Source: CAZTTH01 sp964615975 (GTDB taxonomy: Bacteria > Verrucomicrobiota > Lentisphaeria > JABSQK01 > JAJFLO01). Taken from it: a DNA stretch of 64,000 bases. The DNA is taken from positions 1-64,000 of the forward strand of contig CAZTTH010000011.1 in NCBI GenBank assembly GCA_964615975.1, given 5' to 3'. The notes beneath the pieces were generated by a model, which did not search any database, was not told the origin of the DNA, and worked only from the letters and a program-made list of their open reading frames with translations. Below, in pieces: positions 35,341 through 44,902 of the stretch (position 1 is its first letter; each line of letters opens with the position of its first letter). The translations under genes and the position numbers were made by a program.

Positions 35341-35807
35341 AATGTCCACGTTGCAATCATCATGAAGATCGGGTAATCGACAGCCGCATTTCCAAAGAGG
35401 GCATATCCGTGCGGCGGCGCCGGGAGTGTATCAATTGTTTGCATCGGTTTACCACCATTGAAGAAATTGTTCCAGCTGAAATTTATGTGGTCAAGCGCGA
35501 TCAGCGACGTGAAGAATTCAGTCCAGCCAAGATTCGTTATGGATTGAAAAAGGCCTGTTGGAAACGTCCGATCGGTGAAGAGCAAATCAATCAGATTGTG
35601 GCCAATATTCAGCAGCAGGTCGAAGAGTTGGGTGAAAGAGAAATAACCGGCGCGGCAATTGGCAACATAGTCATGAAATACCTCCGCGAACTTGATGAAG
35701 TTGCCTATGTCCGATTCGCTTCAGTGTACCGTCAGTTTAAGGATATTGATCAATTTATCAGTGAAATCAAAATGCTTAAAAAATCAGGTGATGAAGAGAA
35801 TAAGTAA
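35337..35807 (+). CDS. nrdR: ribonucleotide reductase regulator NrdR
   Basis: 156 residues. The N-terminal zinc ribbon is 'MKCPRCNHHEDRVIDSR' with 'RRRRECINCLHRFTTIE' (Cys4). The ATP-cone starts at 'YVVKRDQRREEFSPAKI' and ends near 'RFASVYRQFKDI'. It represses ribonucleotide reductase genes in response to dATP/ATP. It is translationally coupled to the ymdB-like gene. No ribonucleotide reductase gene is in the window. Confidence 0.96.
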   Translation: MKCPRCNHHEDRVIDSRISKEGISVRRRRECINCLHRFTTIEEIVPAEIYVVKRDQRREEFSPAKIRYGLKKACWKRPIGEEQINQIVANIQQQVEELGEREITGAAIGNIVMKYLRELDEVAYVRFASVYRQFKDIDQFISEIKMLKKSGDEENK

Positions 35808-35998
35808 TCGAATTACCTGAGATCGGTTTAAGTTTTTTATGAGCTTTTGCAGGAATATGATAAACGATTATATTCTTAGCCATGTTCGTATCAGGAGTGT
35901 CGAACCTGGCATTTCCTGGCAGCCATCCGATCCGGAAATAACATAAACAGTTGATACACACTCAACATGTCCTCCTTTTGCCAAATGGTAATGATTTA

Positions 35999-37669
35999 AT
36001 GAGAATAAACACATCAGATAGCGCCGCTTTCCCAGCCGATGTCATGGTGCGTGTGGTGGGAGGACCGGCAGCCGGACGCGAGTATCCCATCAGAAGTAAA
36101 CGGGTGACCTTGGGACGGGCTCTCACCGCGGATATTTCAGTTCCGGATAATGTCATTTCCCGTCTCCATGTGGTGATATATTTTGATGAAGCCTGCTGGA
36201 AAATTGCCGACCTGGGCAGTACCAACGGCACCTGGGTAAAAGGCGAAAAAATCACGGGTGATACCGAATTGCCCATCCGCGCGCCCGTGCGCATCGGCAA
36301 TACTCTCTTTGAATTGTATATGCCCACCACCACAATCGAAGAGTCAACCTCATTTGATGAATCCCTGATCACCTACAAGGTCGCTCCGATTACCGCGGAC
36401 AGCATGGTCCTGTCCACCGTGCCTTCTGAACGTGTCATTCGCCGGGAACAACAAAAACTCAGAGCGATATATCAGGTTCAAAGTCTGCTGAATACCACCA
36501 TGGAAGAGACGGATTTATATCATCATATTCTGGAAATAGTCAGTGACATCATTGCGGCGGACATGTTTTATTTGCTGATATATACGGCTCAAAGCGACAT
36601 TTTTGAGCCGGTCGCCGGCATTACTCCCAAGGGACGTTTGAATTTGAGCAGCGAGAATTTTGTCAGTCGTTCCATCGTGAATTATGTCAAGGAAAAGAAC
36701 GAAGCAATCCTATCCATTGATGCTCCCAACGATGAGCGCTTTCACAGCAATTCCCTGTGTGGTTTTAATGTCCAAAGTGTCATGTGCGCCCCCATGTTTG
36801 GCAAACGGAAATTGACTGGAATCATTTATCTGGCGGCAAGAAAATCCGAACGGGAGTACGAACAGGAAGATTTAAAGTTATTGACGATTATCGCTCATTC
36901 AGCCGGTATGGCGATTGAAAATACCCAGTTGATGGAAGAGAATATCCGGGCCGAACGCATGGCGGCCATTGGCATAACAGCCGCACGTTTATCGCATGAT
37001 GTTAAAAACATCCTTAATGGTCTCGAAGGCAGTATATCCCTGTTGAAAATCGCCATGGATAATGACGATAAGACCATCATGAACGAGGCCTGGGATATTT
37101 TATCAAAGAACCATAAGCGGATGTCCACCCTGGTCTTGGATTTGTTGAATCTGGCCAAGGAAGATTCCATCGAACTGGCTTTATACAACGTCGCCGATAT
37201 CATTAATGAAACGATTGATTTGGTCAAAATTCAAATGCGTGATGAGAAAATCAATATCATCTTCGATAAAAAGAGCAAGGAAATGTTTGCCGAGGTAGAC
37301 AGTCGCGGGTTACATCGGGTGATACTCAACCTGATCTCTAATGCCATTGATTCCGTCAATGATCGGCATAAAAAATCCGGACAGGGTCTCATCGAAATTA
37401 AACTTGATCTCGAAGAGAATGGCACTATCATGATCATCGCCATCGCGGATAACGGCATGGGAATCCCGGTTGATCAGCAAGAAAAAGTCTTTGAGATGTT
37501 TCATACCAGCAAGGGCAACCGCGGTACCGGGCTGGGCTTGGCCGTCAGCAAACGGATCATCGACAATCACAAGGGTAAAATCATCTTGAAAAGTGTATCC
37601 AACGAAGGGACCTCCATGACCATTAAGATCCCCGTCCGGCAAAAGTCTGGTCATACTGACCGTTTCTAA
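35999..37669 (+). CDS. FHA-GAF sensor histidine kinase
   Basis: 556 residues from ATG at 35999 (the open frame extends to a TTG at 35951). Residues ~16-108 are an FHA phosphothreonine-binding domain: 'TLGRALTADI', 'ISRLHVV', 'DLGSTNGTWV'. Residues ~155-310 are a GAF domain. The dimerisation helix has the phospho-acceptor H333 in 'LSHDVKNIL'. The ATPase has the N box 'NLISNAIDSV', 'IADNGMGIP' and 'GNRGTGLGLAVSKRII'. No membrane segments, so it senses a cytoplasmic signal and may read Ser/Thr phosphorylation. No cognate response regulator is adjacent. Confidence 0.9.
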   Translation: MRINTSDSAAFPADVMVRVVGGPAAGREYPIRSKRVTLGRALTADISVPDNVISRLHVVIYFDEACWKIADLGSTNGTWVKGEKITGDTELPIRAPVRIGNTLFELYMPTTTIEESTSFDESLITYKVAPITADSMVLSTVPSERVIRREQQKLRAIYQVQSLLNTTMEETDLYHHILEIVSDIIAADMFYLLIYTAQSDIFEPVAGITPKGRLNLSSENFVSRSIVNYVKEKNEAILSIDAPNDERFHSNSLCGFNVQSVMCAPMFGKRKLTGIIYLAARKSEREYEQEDLKLLTIIAHSAGMAIENTQLMEENIRAERMAAIGITAARLSHDVKNILNGLEGSISLLKIAMDNDDKTIMNEAWDILSKNHKRMSTLVLDLLNLAKEDSIELALYNVADIINETIDLVKIQMRDEKINIIFDKKSKEMFAEVDSRGLHRVILNLISNAIDSVNDRHKKSGQGLIEIKLDLEENGTIMIIAIADNGMGIPVDQQEKVFEMFHTSKGNRGTGLGLAVSKRIIDNHKGKIILKSVSNEGTSMTIKIPVRQKSGHTDRF

Positions 37670-37760
37670 TTTCTCCAGCCGACTCTCCCGCCTCCCTGCC
37701 ACCGGCCCAAAAAAATATTTTTATTTTTTTTTTATCCGGTTGTCATTTTCTCCATGATAG

Positions 37761-37800
37761 GTGAATTTAGTTGAGATTAGGATCTAATTGGAGAATTTAG
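37761..37800 (+). promoter_or_regulatory. 10-bp-periodic repeats upstream of mraZ (possible MraZ boxes)
   Basis: Four consecutive 10-mers read GTGAATTTAG, TTGAGATTAG, GATCTAATTG and GAGAATTTAG; three fit a loose kTGArwTTAG pattern. MraZ proteins bind short direct repeats with 10-bp spacing just upstream of their own gene. The last repeat overlaps the likely ribosome site (GGAG at 37790-37793). The repeat sequence differs from the E. coli TGGG type. Confidence 0.35.
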
Positions 37801-37802
37801 TA

Positions 37803-38249
37803 ATGGCTTTCTTGGGTCAACATTTACACGCAATTGATGCTCAGCGACGGATTGCAATTCCCCGTGAATGGCGGATCGATGACGGGAAGAAAAATCAGAT
37901 ATTTTTTCTTTTCCCCGGGAGGAATCACACGGTTCAGGCGTTGCCGGAAGCGCTTTTTGAGTCAGAGATTCTGATGAAGGTACAGAAGGTTTCGATCGCG
38001 GATGAGACCAAAATGCGCGCCCTGGCACGCATCGGGTCAATAGCCAGCAGGACGGTCTGCGATAAACAAGGGCGGATTACCCTGACTGAATCGCTGATGC
38101 AACATGCGGGATTGGAAAGGGATGCCATGTTGGTTGGGGCGTTGACCTGCATCCAGATCATGACCGTCGCCAATTGGAATGCTTCCGAAATCGATACGGA
38201 ACGCACACTCGATCAAATTCAAAAAATTCAATCAGAAGGAGTGATTTAA
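37803..38249 (+). CDS. mraZ: division/cell-wall cluster regulator MraZ
   Basis: 148 residues from ATG at 37803, nine bases after GGAG. It has two MraZ/AbrB-like halves: 'FLGQHLHAIDAQRRIAIPREW' and 'IASRTVCDKQGRITLTESLM'. The canonical DxKGR motif appears as 'DAQRR' in the first half and 'DKQGR' in the second. It is a DNA-binding ring-forming repressor of the dcw cluster and, as usual, directly precedes rsmH. Confidence 0.9.
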   Translation: MAFLGQHLHAIDAQRRIAIPREWRIDDGKKNQIFFLFPGRNHTVQALPEALFESEILMKVQKVSIADETKMRALARIGSIASRTVCDKQGRITLTESLMQHAGLERDAMLVGALTCIQIMTVANWNASEIDTERTLDQIQKIQSEGVI

Positions 38250-38300
38250 TAATACTCGTATTAAAAAGTTTAGGAATGGCACTGCAGGGAGTGTGCGGCA

Positions 38301-39242
38301 ATGGATGAAAAAATGCCGATTAAACATGTTCCGGTCCTGATGCCTGAAGTAATCGAATATTTAATGGCATCACAGGGCGGACATTTCATTGATGGGACAC
38401 TCGGGATGGGAGGACATGCCGAAGCAATATTGAATGCCCATCCTGAAAATCGGTTGCTGGCAATCGACCGTGATCCTCATTCCCTGGCGATTGCACAACT
38501 GAGATTGGCTCGATTTGGTGACCGGGTTTCCCTGGTGGAAGGCAATTATGATCAGTTGCAATTGTATGCCAGTCGTCACAACTGGTTAGAAGTCGATGGT
38601 ATTCTCCTGGATTTGGGGGTTTCAACATATCAACTCATGAACGCGGAACGCGGATTCAGTTTTCAAGTGGATGGGCCATTGGATATGCGGATGAATAAAA
38701 AAGCAGAAATTAGCGCTAAGACCCTGATCAATTCCATGTCGACTGCGGAATTGACATCAATACTGCGCCGTTATGGTGAAGAGCCGCAGGCGCGCCGGAT
38801 CGCCATGGCTATTGTTCGTCAGGTTCAGGTGAAACCCATTGAGACCACGATGGAGTTAACTGCCATGATCAGGCAGGCGGTAAGATGCCCAAAATCGGGT
38901 TATCAATCCACCATTGCCCGTTGTTTTCAGGCAATAAGAATTGCTGTCAATCAGGAATTGCATCACCTGTCCATCGCTCTGACTCAGGCCATCGATATTC
39001 TCCGTCCAGGCGGTCGTCTGGCGGTCATCAGTTTTCATTCATTGGAAGACCGGATGGTAAAGGATGCCATTCGCCTGGCAGCCTCATCCTGCATCTGTCC
39101 CCCGGGATTGCCAATCTGTTGTTGTGGAAAAAAATCCCGCCTCAGAATCATTACCAAAAAGCCGATTACACCGCGACCGGGAAATGAATATTTGGAGAAA
39201 CGCCCGGTTGCCGCCAAGCTCAGAGTCGCTGAAAAGATATGA
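38301..39242 (+). CDS. rsmH: 16S rRNA (cytosine1402-N4)-methyltransferase
   Basis: 313 residues. It methylates C1402 of 16S rRNA. 'HVPVLMPEVIEYL' and 'FIDGTLGMGGHAEAIL' (SAM motif I) begin the protein. Then come 'LLAIDRDPHSLAIA', 'GILLDLGVSTYQL', 'RGFSFQVDGPLDMRM', 'FQAIRIAVNQEL' and 'GGRLAVISFHSLEDRMVK'. The C-terminus has a Cys-rich stretch (CICPPGLPICCCGKK), richer in cysteine than the usual form. Second gene of the dcw cluster. Confidence 0.96.
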   Translation: MDEKMPIKHVPVLMPEVIEYLMASQGGHFIDGTLGMGGHAEAILNAHPENRLLAIDRDPHSLAIAQLRLARFGDRVSLVEGNYDQLQLYASRHNWLEVDGILLDLGVSTYQLMNAERGFSFQVDGPLDMRMNKKAEISAKTLINSMSTAELTSILRRYGEEPQARRIAMAIVRQVQVKPIETTMELTAMIRQAVRCPKSGYQSTIARCFQAIRIAVNQELHHLSIALTQAIDILRPGGRLAVISFHSLEDRMVKDAIRLAASSCICPPGLPICCCGKKSRLRIITKKPITPRPGNEYLEKRPVAAKLRVAEKI

Positions 39243-39312
39243 CAACATTCCAATTTAATCGATTTAACAATACGCACTAAAAAAATTATAAGCATGATAG
39301 GAGAAACTGGTT

Positions 39313-39732
39313 ATGGCAAAACGTTATAATTCCTTGTTTGTTGATATCTCCGGTCGCCGCGGAACAAAAAAATCATGGTTGGGTTACATCTCCATCCATT
39401 TCTATGGACTGACTATTTTAATCCTGTTTCTGTTTGGGACATTGGGGAGAGTCTACATGGATCGTCAAACCGCGAAGTTAGGGCGACAATGGCAAAAAAA
39501 GCATGAATTCCTCAATGTGTTGAAGAAAGAAACCGAGAACATGCGTCTGGAACGGGAAAAATATATGAATGGAAATCATATCAAGGTCGCTGCCAAACGC
39601 TTGGGATTGCAGGAAACCGATCCTGCCCAGGTGCATGTCATGCGCAATAAACATTCAATCAATGGAGAGGATCCCTATATCATTGCGTTGCCGCAGGGCA
39701 ATGCGGATGTTTCTAATGCCAGTATAAATTGA
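39313..39732 (+). CDS. ftsL: FtsL-like bitopic division protein
   Basis: 139 residues. It has a short basic N-terminus, one membrane segment at about 28-46 ('IHFYGLTILILFLFGTLG'), then a helical heptad-like region ('KLGRQWQKKHEFLNVLKKE', 'NMRLEREKYM') and a small C-terminal part. The topology and size match FtsL, and the position between rsmH and ftsI is the canonical one. Sequence conservation of FtsL is poor, so the call rests on size, topology and synteny. A ribosome site AGGAG precedes the ATG. Confidence 0.75.
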   Translation: MAKRYNSLFVDISGRRGTKKSWLGYISIHFYGLTILILFLFGTLGRVYMDRQTAKLGRQWQKKHEFLNVLKKETENMRLEREKYMNGNHIKVAAKRLGLQETDPAQVHVMRNKHSINGEDPYIIALPQGNADVSNASIN

Positions 39733-39745
39733 ATTATTATTAATT

Positions 39746-41485
39746 ATGTCACATCGAGTTTACATCTTCCGGATCGGAATCGTTTTTATCGTGCTGGCGG
39801 TTATTTGCGGCGCCTTGACCAGGCATTTGTATCGGCTGCAGGTTGTCCGCCATCCGGAACTCCATGCCAAAGCCGTATCCATTTACACTGCCCGCAAAAT
39901 TTCCCAGGGTAATCGCGGCAGTATTTTCGATCGAAATGGCTATCCGTTGGTGGGAAATTATGAATGTAAAACCGTTTTGGCTGACCTTCATAACATGCCG
40001 AAGGATACCAACACCCGAGCCAATATCATGGAACATCTAATCCGCTTTTTTCGCGTCGATGTCGATGTCCTGTCCAAGCGGTTCAATTCCATGGCGCATG
40101 AAGTCGTGGTCGCCAAAAATGTGGATATCGATATTGCCGGGCAGGTGCAAAAAATGCATCTTCCGGGGATTCGTTTTATCGATGGCGAACGCCGTTATTA
40201 TCCCAAGGGTTCCCTGCTGGCGAATGTATTGGGATTTAGCGATGAAAACAATCAGGGGGTGTATGGTCTGGAATGGGTATGGAATCAGGAATTGTCGCCG
40301 AAAAAGCTGGAGCAGGTATACGAGCGGGATTTGAAAGGTCGGCCAATATCTCATAAATCGCCGAAATCACAATCACCCGAAGATGGGATGTCCCTATATC
40401 TCACGATTGACGAACCGATACAGAATCTGGTTGAAGCGGAATTAAATGCGATGGTCAACGAACACCATCCCCGGGTAGCCTATGCCATCATGGCCAACCC
40501 CAAAACCGGGGCCATCATGGCGATGGCTCAATATCCCTCGTTTAACCCCAATGAGCGCAAGTCCATGGACCCCGCGCATTGGCAGAATCACATGATCACC
40601 GATGTTTATGATCCGGGATCAACGATGAAATGTATTGCCATCGCCGGCGCATTGGATTACAGCCTGGTGAACATGAACACCGTATTCAACTGTGAAAAGG
40701 GCTATTGGGTATATGCCGGTCGGGGATTGCGCGATGCGGATCATAAATTTGAAAATTTGCGCGTCTCTGAAATCATCCAGAAATCAAGCAATATCGGGAC
40801 CGCCAAGATCGCCTTGATCATGGGGGAAAAACGATTGTATCAAACGTTGCGGCGATTTGGATTCGGCACCAAAACAGATATTGGATTGCCTAATGAATCA
40901 GCGGGGATCTTTCGTCCCCTCAAACAGTGGGACGGACTTAGCATTACTCGCTTTCCCATTGGCCAGGGTATTTCTGTCACCCCCCTGCAAATGGTGCAGG
41001 CCTATTGCGCTCTGGCGAATCAGGGCGAGATGATGCAATTGCATCTGGTCGATCGGATTTACAATCCTCAGACCACCGATTTCACCGCGGCGGAGGCGAA
41101 ATTGAAACAGCGGGCGATTCGTTCGGATACGGCAAAAAAAATCATCGCCGCCATGACCTTGGTGACTCAGGAAGGCGGTACTGCGACCAAGGCTGCTGTG
41201 GAGGGATATTTGGTCGCTGGCAAGACCGGCACCTCACAAAAGTTGGTTAATGGCAGTTATGCCGGTCATCGTAAATATGTCTCGTCATTTATTGGTTTCG
41301 TCCCAGCCTATGACCCCGCTTTTGTATTGTTGGTTATCGCTGACGAACCATCAAATGGATATTATTATGGCGGCACGGTTGCCGCTCCGGTATTCAACCG
41401 AATCGCTGAACAGACCTTGCGCTATCTCAATATCCCGAAAACGGAAAAAATTGATGAGGAATTTCAGAAATTGGTCAAACATTAA
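39746..41485 (+). CDS. ftsI: penicillin-binding protein 3 / FtsI transpeptidase
   Basis: 579 residues, single N-terminal membrane anchor (about 7-24). It crosslinks septal peptidoglycan. The PBP dimer domain begins 'GNRGSIFDRNGYPLV'. In the transpeptidase domain the nucleophile is S292 in 'PGSTMKCI' (SxxK), then 'SSN' in 'QKSSNIGTAK', and 'KTGT' in 'VAGKTGTSQK'. All three active-site motifs are intact. No PASTA domains follow. It lies 13 bases after ftsL. Confidence 0.93.
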   Translation: MSHRVYIFRIGIVFIVLAVICGALTRHLYRLQVVRHPELHAKAVSIYTARKISQGNRGSIFDRNGYPLVGNYECKTVLADLHNMPKDTNTRANIMEHLIRFFRVDVDVLSKRFNSMAHEVVVAKNVDIDIAGQVQKMHLPGIRFIDGERRYYPKGSLLANVLGFSDENNQGVYGLEWVWNQELSPKKLEQVYERDLKGRPISHKSPKSQSPEDGMSLYLTIDEPIQNLVEAELNAMVNEHHPRVAYAIMANPKTGAIMAMAQYPSFNPNERKSMDPAHWQNHMITDVYDPGSTMKCIAIAGALDYSLVNMNTVFNCEKGYWVYAGRGLRDADHKFENLRVSEIIQKSSNIGTAKIALIMGEKRLYQTLRRFGFGTKTDIGLPNESAGIFRPLKQWDGLSITRFPIGQGISVTPLQMVQAYCALANQGEMMQLHLVDRIYNPQTTDFTAAEAKLKQRAIRSDTAKKIIAAMTLVTQEGGTATKAAVEGYLVAGKTGTSQKLVNGSYAGHRKYVSSFIGFVPAYDPAFVLLVIADEPSNGYYYGGTVAAPVFNRIAEQTLRYLNIPKTEKIDEEFQKLVKH

Positions 41486-41518
41486 ACAAAATCAGCGATT
41501 GATTATCAATGGATAACC

Positions 41519-43027
41519 ATGCCTACCCACAGTCTTTATGAACATTATTTGGTTTGTCGCAGTTTAGCCCTCGATTTTACCGGTGATATGAATGTCGCAG
41601 TCACAGGTTTGAGTTGTGATTCTCGTAATCTGCGTCCCGGGAATTTATTTGTCGCGATCAAGGGCGAGCGCAATGACGGCAGAAAATACATACAACAAGC
41701 AATCGGGGCGGGCGCGAGTGGCATTGTTTATGAAAATGACACCCCGCTGGCAGTCGCCGCCCCTTCGATCCGGGTCGTCGATGATTATGCTGCTTTGGCA
41801 CGTCTGGCGGAATTCCATTATCACTATCCCGCATCACAGATGAAGACCATTGGAGTCACCGGCACCAATGGCAAAACCACGACTACTTTTTTAATCAATG
41901 ATATTTTCCGCTATGCCGGCTTCAATACAGGATTATTGGGGACGGTAAAATATGCCTATGGCGATCGGATTCTCAACGCGGAGCGTACCACTCCCACGCC
42001 CGTGGAATTACAGCAATTGTTTGCTGACATGCGGCGCGAAGGAGTAGAGATAATTACCATGGAAGTCTCCAGTCACGCGCTCATGCAGGAACGCATGGGA
42101 ACCCTGGCTTTTGATCTCGGGGTGTTCACCAATCTCACTCCGGAGCACCTCGATTATCATGGTGACATGGAAAATTACTACCAGGCCAAAAAGAAATTAT
42201 TCACCAGGTATTTATCCACCCAATCTCTCGCCGTAATTAATGTTGATGATCACTATGGTCGTCGCTTAAAGCATGAATTGTCCCAGGATGCGAACCTACC
42301 GGCATCATCGTTATGTTCTTATGGGTTTAATCCCCAGTGTGACTGTTATCCCATCGCGGTGCGCTCCTCCATGATTGAAACCTATTTGCAATTAAAGGTG
42401 AGAGAGCAGATTTTCGATGTCACTTGTCCATTGATTGGTCGCTTTAATATATATAATCTCATGGCGGCGATTGGCGTGGCGGTATCGGTCAACATCCCCA
42501 TACCGGTAATCAAGGAAAGTCTGCGGCAATTTCGTGGCGTTCCCGGACGTCTGCAGCAGATCAATGGGCGGGATGGTATCAATCTATTTATTGATTATGC
42601 CCATACGGGTGACGCGTTGGAAAGTATTTTGACCACGCTGCGTCCCCTGGCTCAGAGCCGCTTGATCCTGGTGTTTGGATGTGGCGGTGATCGGGATCCC
42701 GGTAAACGCCCGGTGATGGGAGCAATCGCCGCGCGATTGGCCGATCAAATTATCGTTACCAGCGATAATCCTCGGCGGGAAGATCCCGAAAAAATCATGG
42801 CGGATATCCAGCGCGGCATTCCGGCATCCGCGCCGGCGGTTTATATCGCCAATCGCCGCCAGGCATTGACTGCCGCGATTGCCATGGCAGAATCGAACGA
42901 TACCATTGTAATTGCTGGAAAAGGACACGAAGAATATCAGGAAATAAAGGGTATCAAACACGAGTTCAGCGATTACCAAATCTGCCGTCAGTTATTAGCT
43001 GAGACCGAGCTCCTTTCCACTCCTTAA
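41519..43027 (+). CDS. murE: UDP-MurNAc-L-Ala-D-Glu:meso-DAP ligase
   Basis: 502 residues. It adds the third amino acid of the peptidoglycan stem. P-loop 'GVTGTNGKTTTTF' (K119) and 'TTPTPVELQQ' are present, along with the carbamylated-lysine region 'YYQAKKKLF'. 'DNPRREDP' at 416-423 is the signature of meso-diaminopimelate-adding enzymes. 'DYAHTGDALE' replaces the common DYAHTPDAL. It is the last gene of this dcw segment: the next gene is on the opposite strand, so murF, mraY, murD and later genes are not here. Confidence 0.95.
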   Translation: MPTHSLYEHYLVCRSLALDFTGDMNVAVTGLSCDSRNLRPGNLFVAIKGERNDGRKYIQQAIGAGASGIVYENDTPLAVAAPSIRVVDDYAALARLAEFHYHYPASQMKTIGVTGTNGKTTTTFLINDIFRYAGFNTGLLGTVKYAYGDRILNAERTTPTPVELQQLFADMRREGVEIITMEVSSHALMQERMGTLAFDLGVFTNLTPEHLDYHGDMENYYQAKKKLFTRYLSTQSLAVINVDDHYGRRLKHELSQDANLPASSLCSYGFNPQCDCYPIAVRSSMIETYLQLKVREQIFDVTCPLIGRFNIYNLMAAIGVAVSVNIPIPVIKESLRQFRGVPGRLQQINGRDGINLFIDYAHTGDALESILTTLRPLAQSRLILVFGCGGDRDPGKRPVMGAIAARLADQIIVTSDNPRREDPEKIMADIQRGIPASAPAVYIANRRQALTAAIAMAESNDTIVIAGKGHEEYQEIKGIKHEFSDYQICRQLLAETELLSTP

Positions 43028-43058
43028 GCGGGATAGCAATGTGGATTTCTGATCACGC

Positions 43059-43649
43059 CTAAAATGATTGGGGGGTACTGGGAGCAATGACGGATTGTTT
43101 ATTGCCGATAACGCCGCAACCGATACGTCCGCCCGCGTTTCCAGTGGGTTGAGTTTTATAGTCGTCACTACCGGCATGGATGATAATTGAACGTCCGATG
43201 ACCGGATTCCTTTTCCCACTTAAGGAGATGTTATCGACTAAAAGTTCGTATTGAGCGACACCGAATTCATCGGCGGTTAGATTACCCAAGTCACCGGCAT
43301 GCCTGTGTTGGGAATCGGGACCCGCATGATCGTGAAGGTCTGGATTGTAATGTCCGCCAGCGCTGATGCCGTCACTGGAACTGCAATCGCCGAACTCATG
43401 GATATGGATGGCGTGAACGCCTTTGGGATCCAGGCCGCTGATGGAGGCGGTAATCTTGATCTTATTATCGCTGGTGTACGCGAATGTGACGGTGCCTGAA
43501 ACGATGGCCTTTCCCAGTGCGTGGATGATGGCAATCGCTTCTTTGGCTTGGTCGGTTGCGGCGTTGCTGGAAGACTCTTGCGCCAATGGGGCGTTCGATC
43601 CCAGGGTTAAAGAAATCAATGTCAATAATGTGAATATGCGGGTATACAC
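43059..43649 (-). CDS. sodC: periplasmic Cu/Zn superoxide dismutase
   Basis: 196 residues, starting GTG at 43649 six bases after a perfect AAAGGAGG, which settles the start. A Sec signal peptide occupies about 1-23 ('FTLLTLISLTLGSNAPLAQ'). Ligands appear in 'HAIHIHEFGDCSS' (two Cu His), 'GGHYNPD', 'HRHAGDLGN' (bridging and Zn His, Zn Asp nearby) and 'IIIHAGSDDY'. The C-terminus 'GNAGGRIGCGVIG' supplies the disulfide Cys and the arginine guiding superoxide. It removes superoxide outside the cytoplasm. Confidence 0.95.
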   Translation of the reverse strand: MYTRIFTLLTLISLTLGSNAPLAQESSSNAATDQAKEAIAIIHALGKAIVSGTVTFAYTSDNKIKITASISGLDPKGVHAIHIHEFGDCSSSDGISAGGHYNPDLHDHAGPDSQHRHAGDLGNLTADEFGVAQYELLVDNISLSGKRNPVIGRSIIIHAGSDDYKTQPTGNAGGRIGCGVIGNKQSVIAPSTPQSF

Positions 43650-43790
43650 TATTTGCCTCCTTTATGGTTATGATTAATTTTGGCTTTACAATATGGCATG
43701 GAATTCATGCTGACGGGCTGACAAACCCACAATGTATCTGTTTTTAATAAGCTTGACAACCGAGGACAATTTGAATTAATATTCGAATCT

Positions 43791-44645
43791 ATGGAATCTT
43801 TTTCCGAATTATATCCCTTTCAATCGCATTATTTAAAAATCGATACCCTGAATTATCATTATCTTGATGAGGGCGCCGGTGATGCGATTGTCATGTTGCA
43901 TGGCAATCCGACCTGGTCTTTTTTCTATCGCCGGTTGATTCTTGAACTGCGACAGGATTACCGGGTGATTGTTCCCGATCATATGGGATGTGGGTTTTCT
44001 GATAAGCCGCAGCACTATCCTTATTGCCTGAGCAGTCATATTGCGAATTTAACTCATTTGCTTGAGCATTTGAATCTAACTCGTTTTAGTCTCTTTGTGC
44101 ATGATTGGGGTGGGGCGATTGGTTTGGGATATGCCGTTCAACATCCCGATGCCATTGAAAAAATGGTAGTCTTCAATACCTCGCCAACCCTGACCAACCG
44201 TTTCCCTATGCGTATCCTCATCTGCAGGATCCCGATAATTGGGGAGTTTTTAGTGCGCCGCTTGAATTTTTTTGTCCGGGCTGCCGTGCGCATGGCCAGT
44301 GTGAAAAAACTCCCTGCTCCTGTTCGCTCCGGATTTATCATGCCCTACCAAACCTATGACAATCGGATTGCCGTCCATCGTTTCGTTCAGGATATACCCT
44401 TGTCCAGTCGTCATCCCAGTTGGGCGCTGGCGGCGCGCATTCAGGAGCAGTTGGGGGCACTGACGGGAAAACCAATGCTGATTTGTTGGGGAGACAGGGA
44501 TTTTTGTTTTACCTCATTTTTTCTTGAAGCGTGGAAGAAACAATATCCCCACGCCATCATCCACCGATTCCCGCAGGCTGGACATTATGTGCTCGAGGAT
44601 GCCCTTGATGAGATCCTGCCGCTCATACAACGGTTTATGGAATGA
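43791..44645 (+). CDS. alpha/beta hydrolase, haloalkane dehalogenase / OleB-like
   Basis: 284 residues. 'MLHGNPTWSFFYR' forms the oxyanion region, the nucleophile is D105 in 'FVHDWGGAIG', and the catalytic His is H265 in 'QAGHYVLEDA'. An Asp nucleophile (not Ser) places it in the haloalkane dehalogenase/epoxide hydrolase group. 'VPDHMGCGFSDKP', 'RFVQDIPLSSRHPS' and 'WGDRDFCFT' resemble OleB, the beta-lactone decarboxylase of long-chain olefin synthesis, more than true dehalogenases. No oleA, oleC or oleD is adjacent, so the role remains open. Confidence 0.8.
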   Translation: MESFSELYPFQSHYLKIDTLNYHYLDEGAGDAIVMLHGNPTWSFFYRRLILELRQDYRVIVPDHMGCGFSDKPQHYPYCLSSHIANLTHLLEHLNLTRFSLFVHDWGGAIGLGYAVQHPDAIEKMVVFNTSPTLTNRFPMRILICRIPIIGEFLVRRLNFFVRAAVRMASVKKLPAPVRSGFIMPYQTYDNRIAVHRFVQDIPLSSRHPSWALAARIQEQLGALTGKPMLICWGDRDFCFTSFFLEAWKKQYPHAIIHRFPQAGHYVLEDALDEILPLIQRFME

Positions 44646-44902
44646 ACCCGCCGTCACCGCATCTCCATAATCCGTGATTCTGGTTTAAGATTGGTTTTCC
44701 CCCCATCAGTGATGTCGTCCGGGTTTTTGGTTACCAAGCGCAACCTTTTCCCTTAAAGTTATGGGTTCTGGTGATCCTATCAGGGAGCAGGTTTTCGCGG
44801 GCATCCCGGTTTGATTCCACCCTGTCGGATTGTCAGCAGATAAAGATGGTTCTTCCGCTGATTCACCGGGCATGGCGCGGTTCATAGCGCGCCAGCCCGC
44901 AT

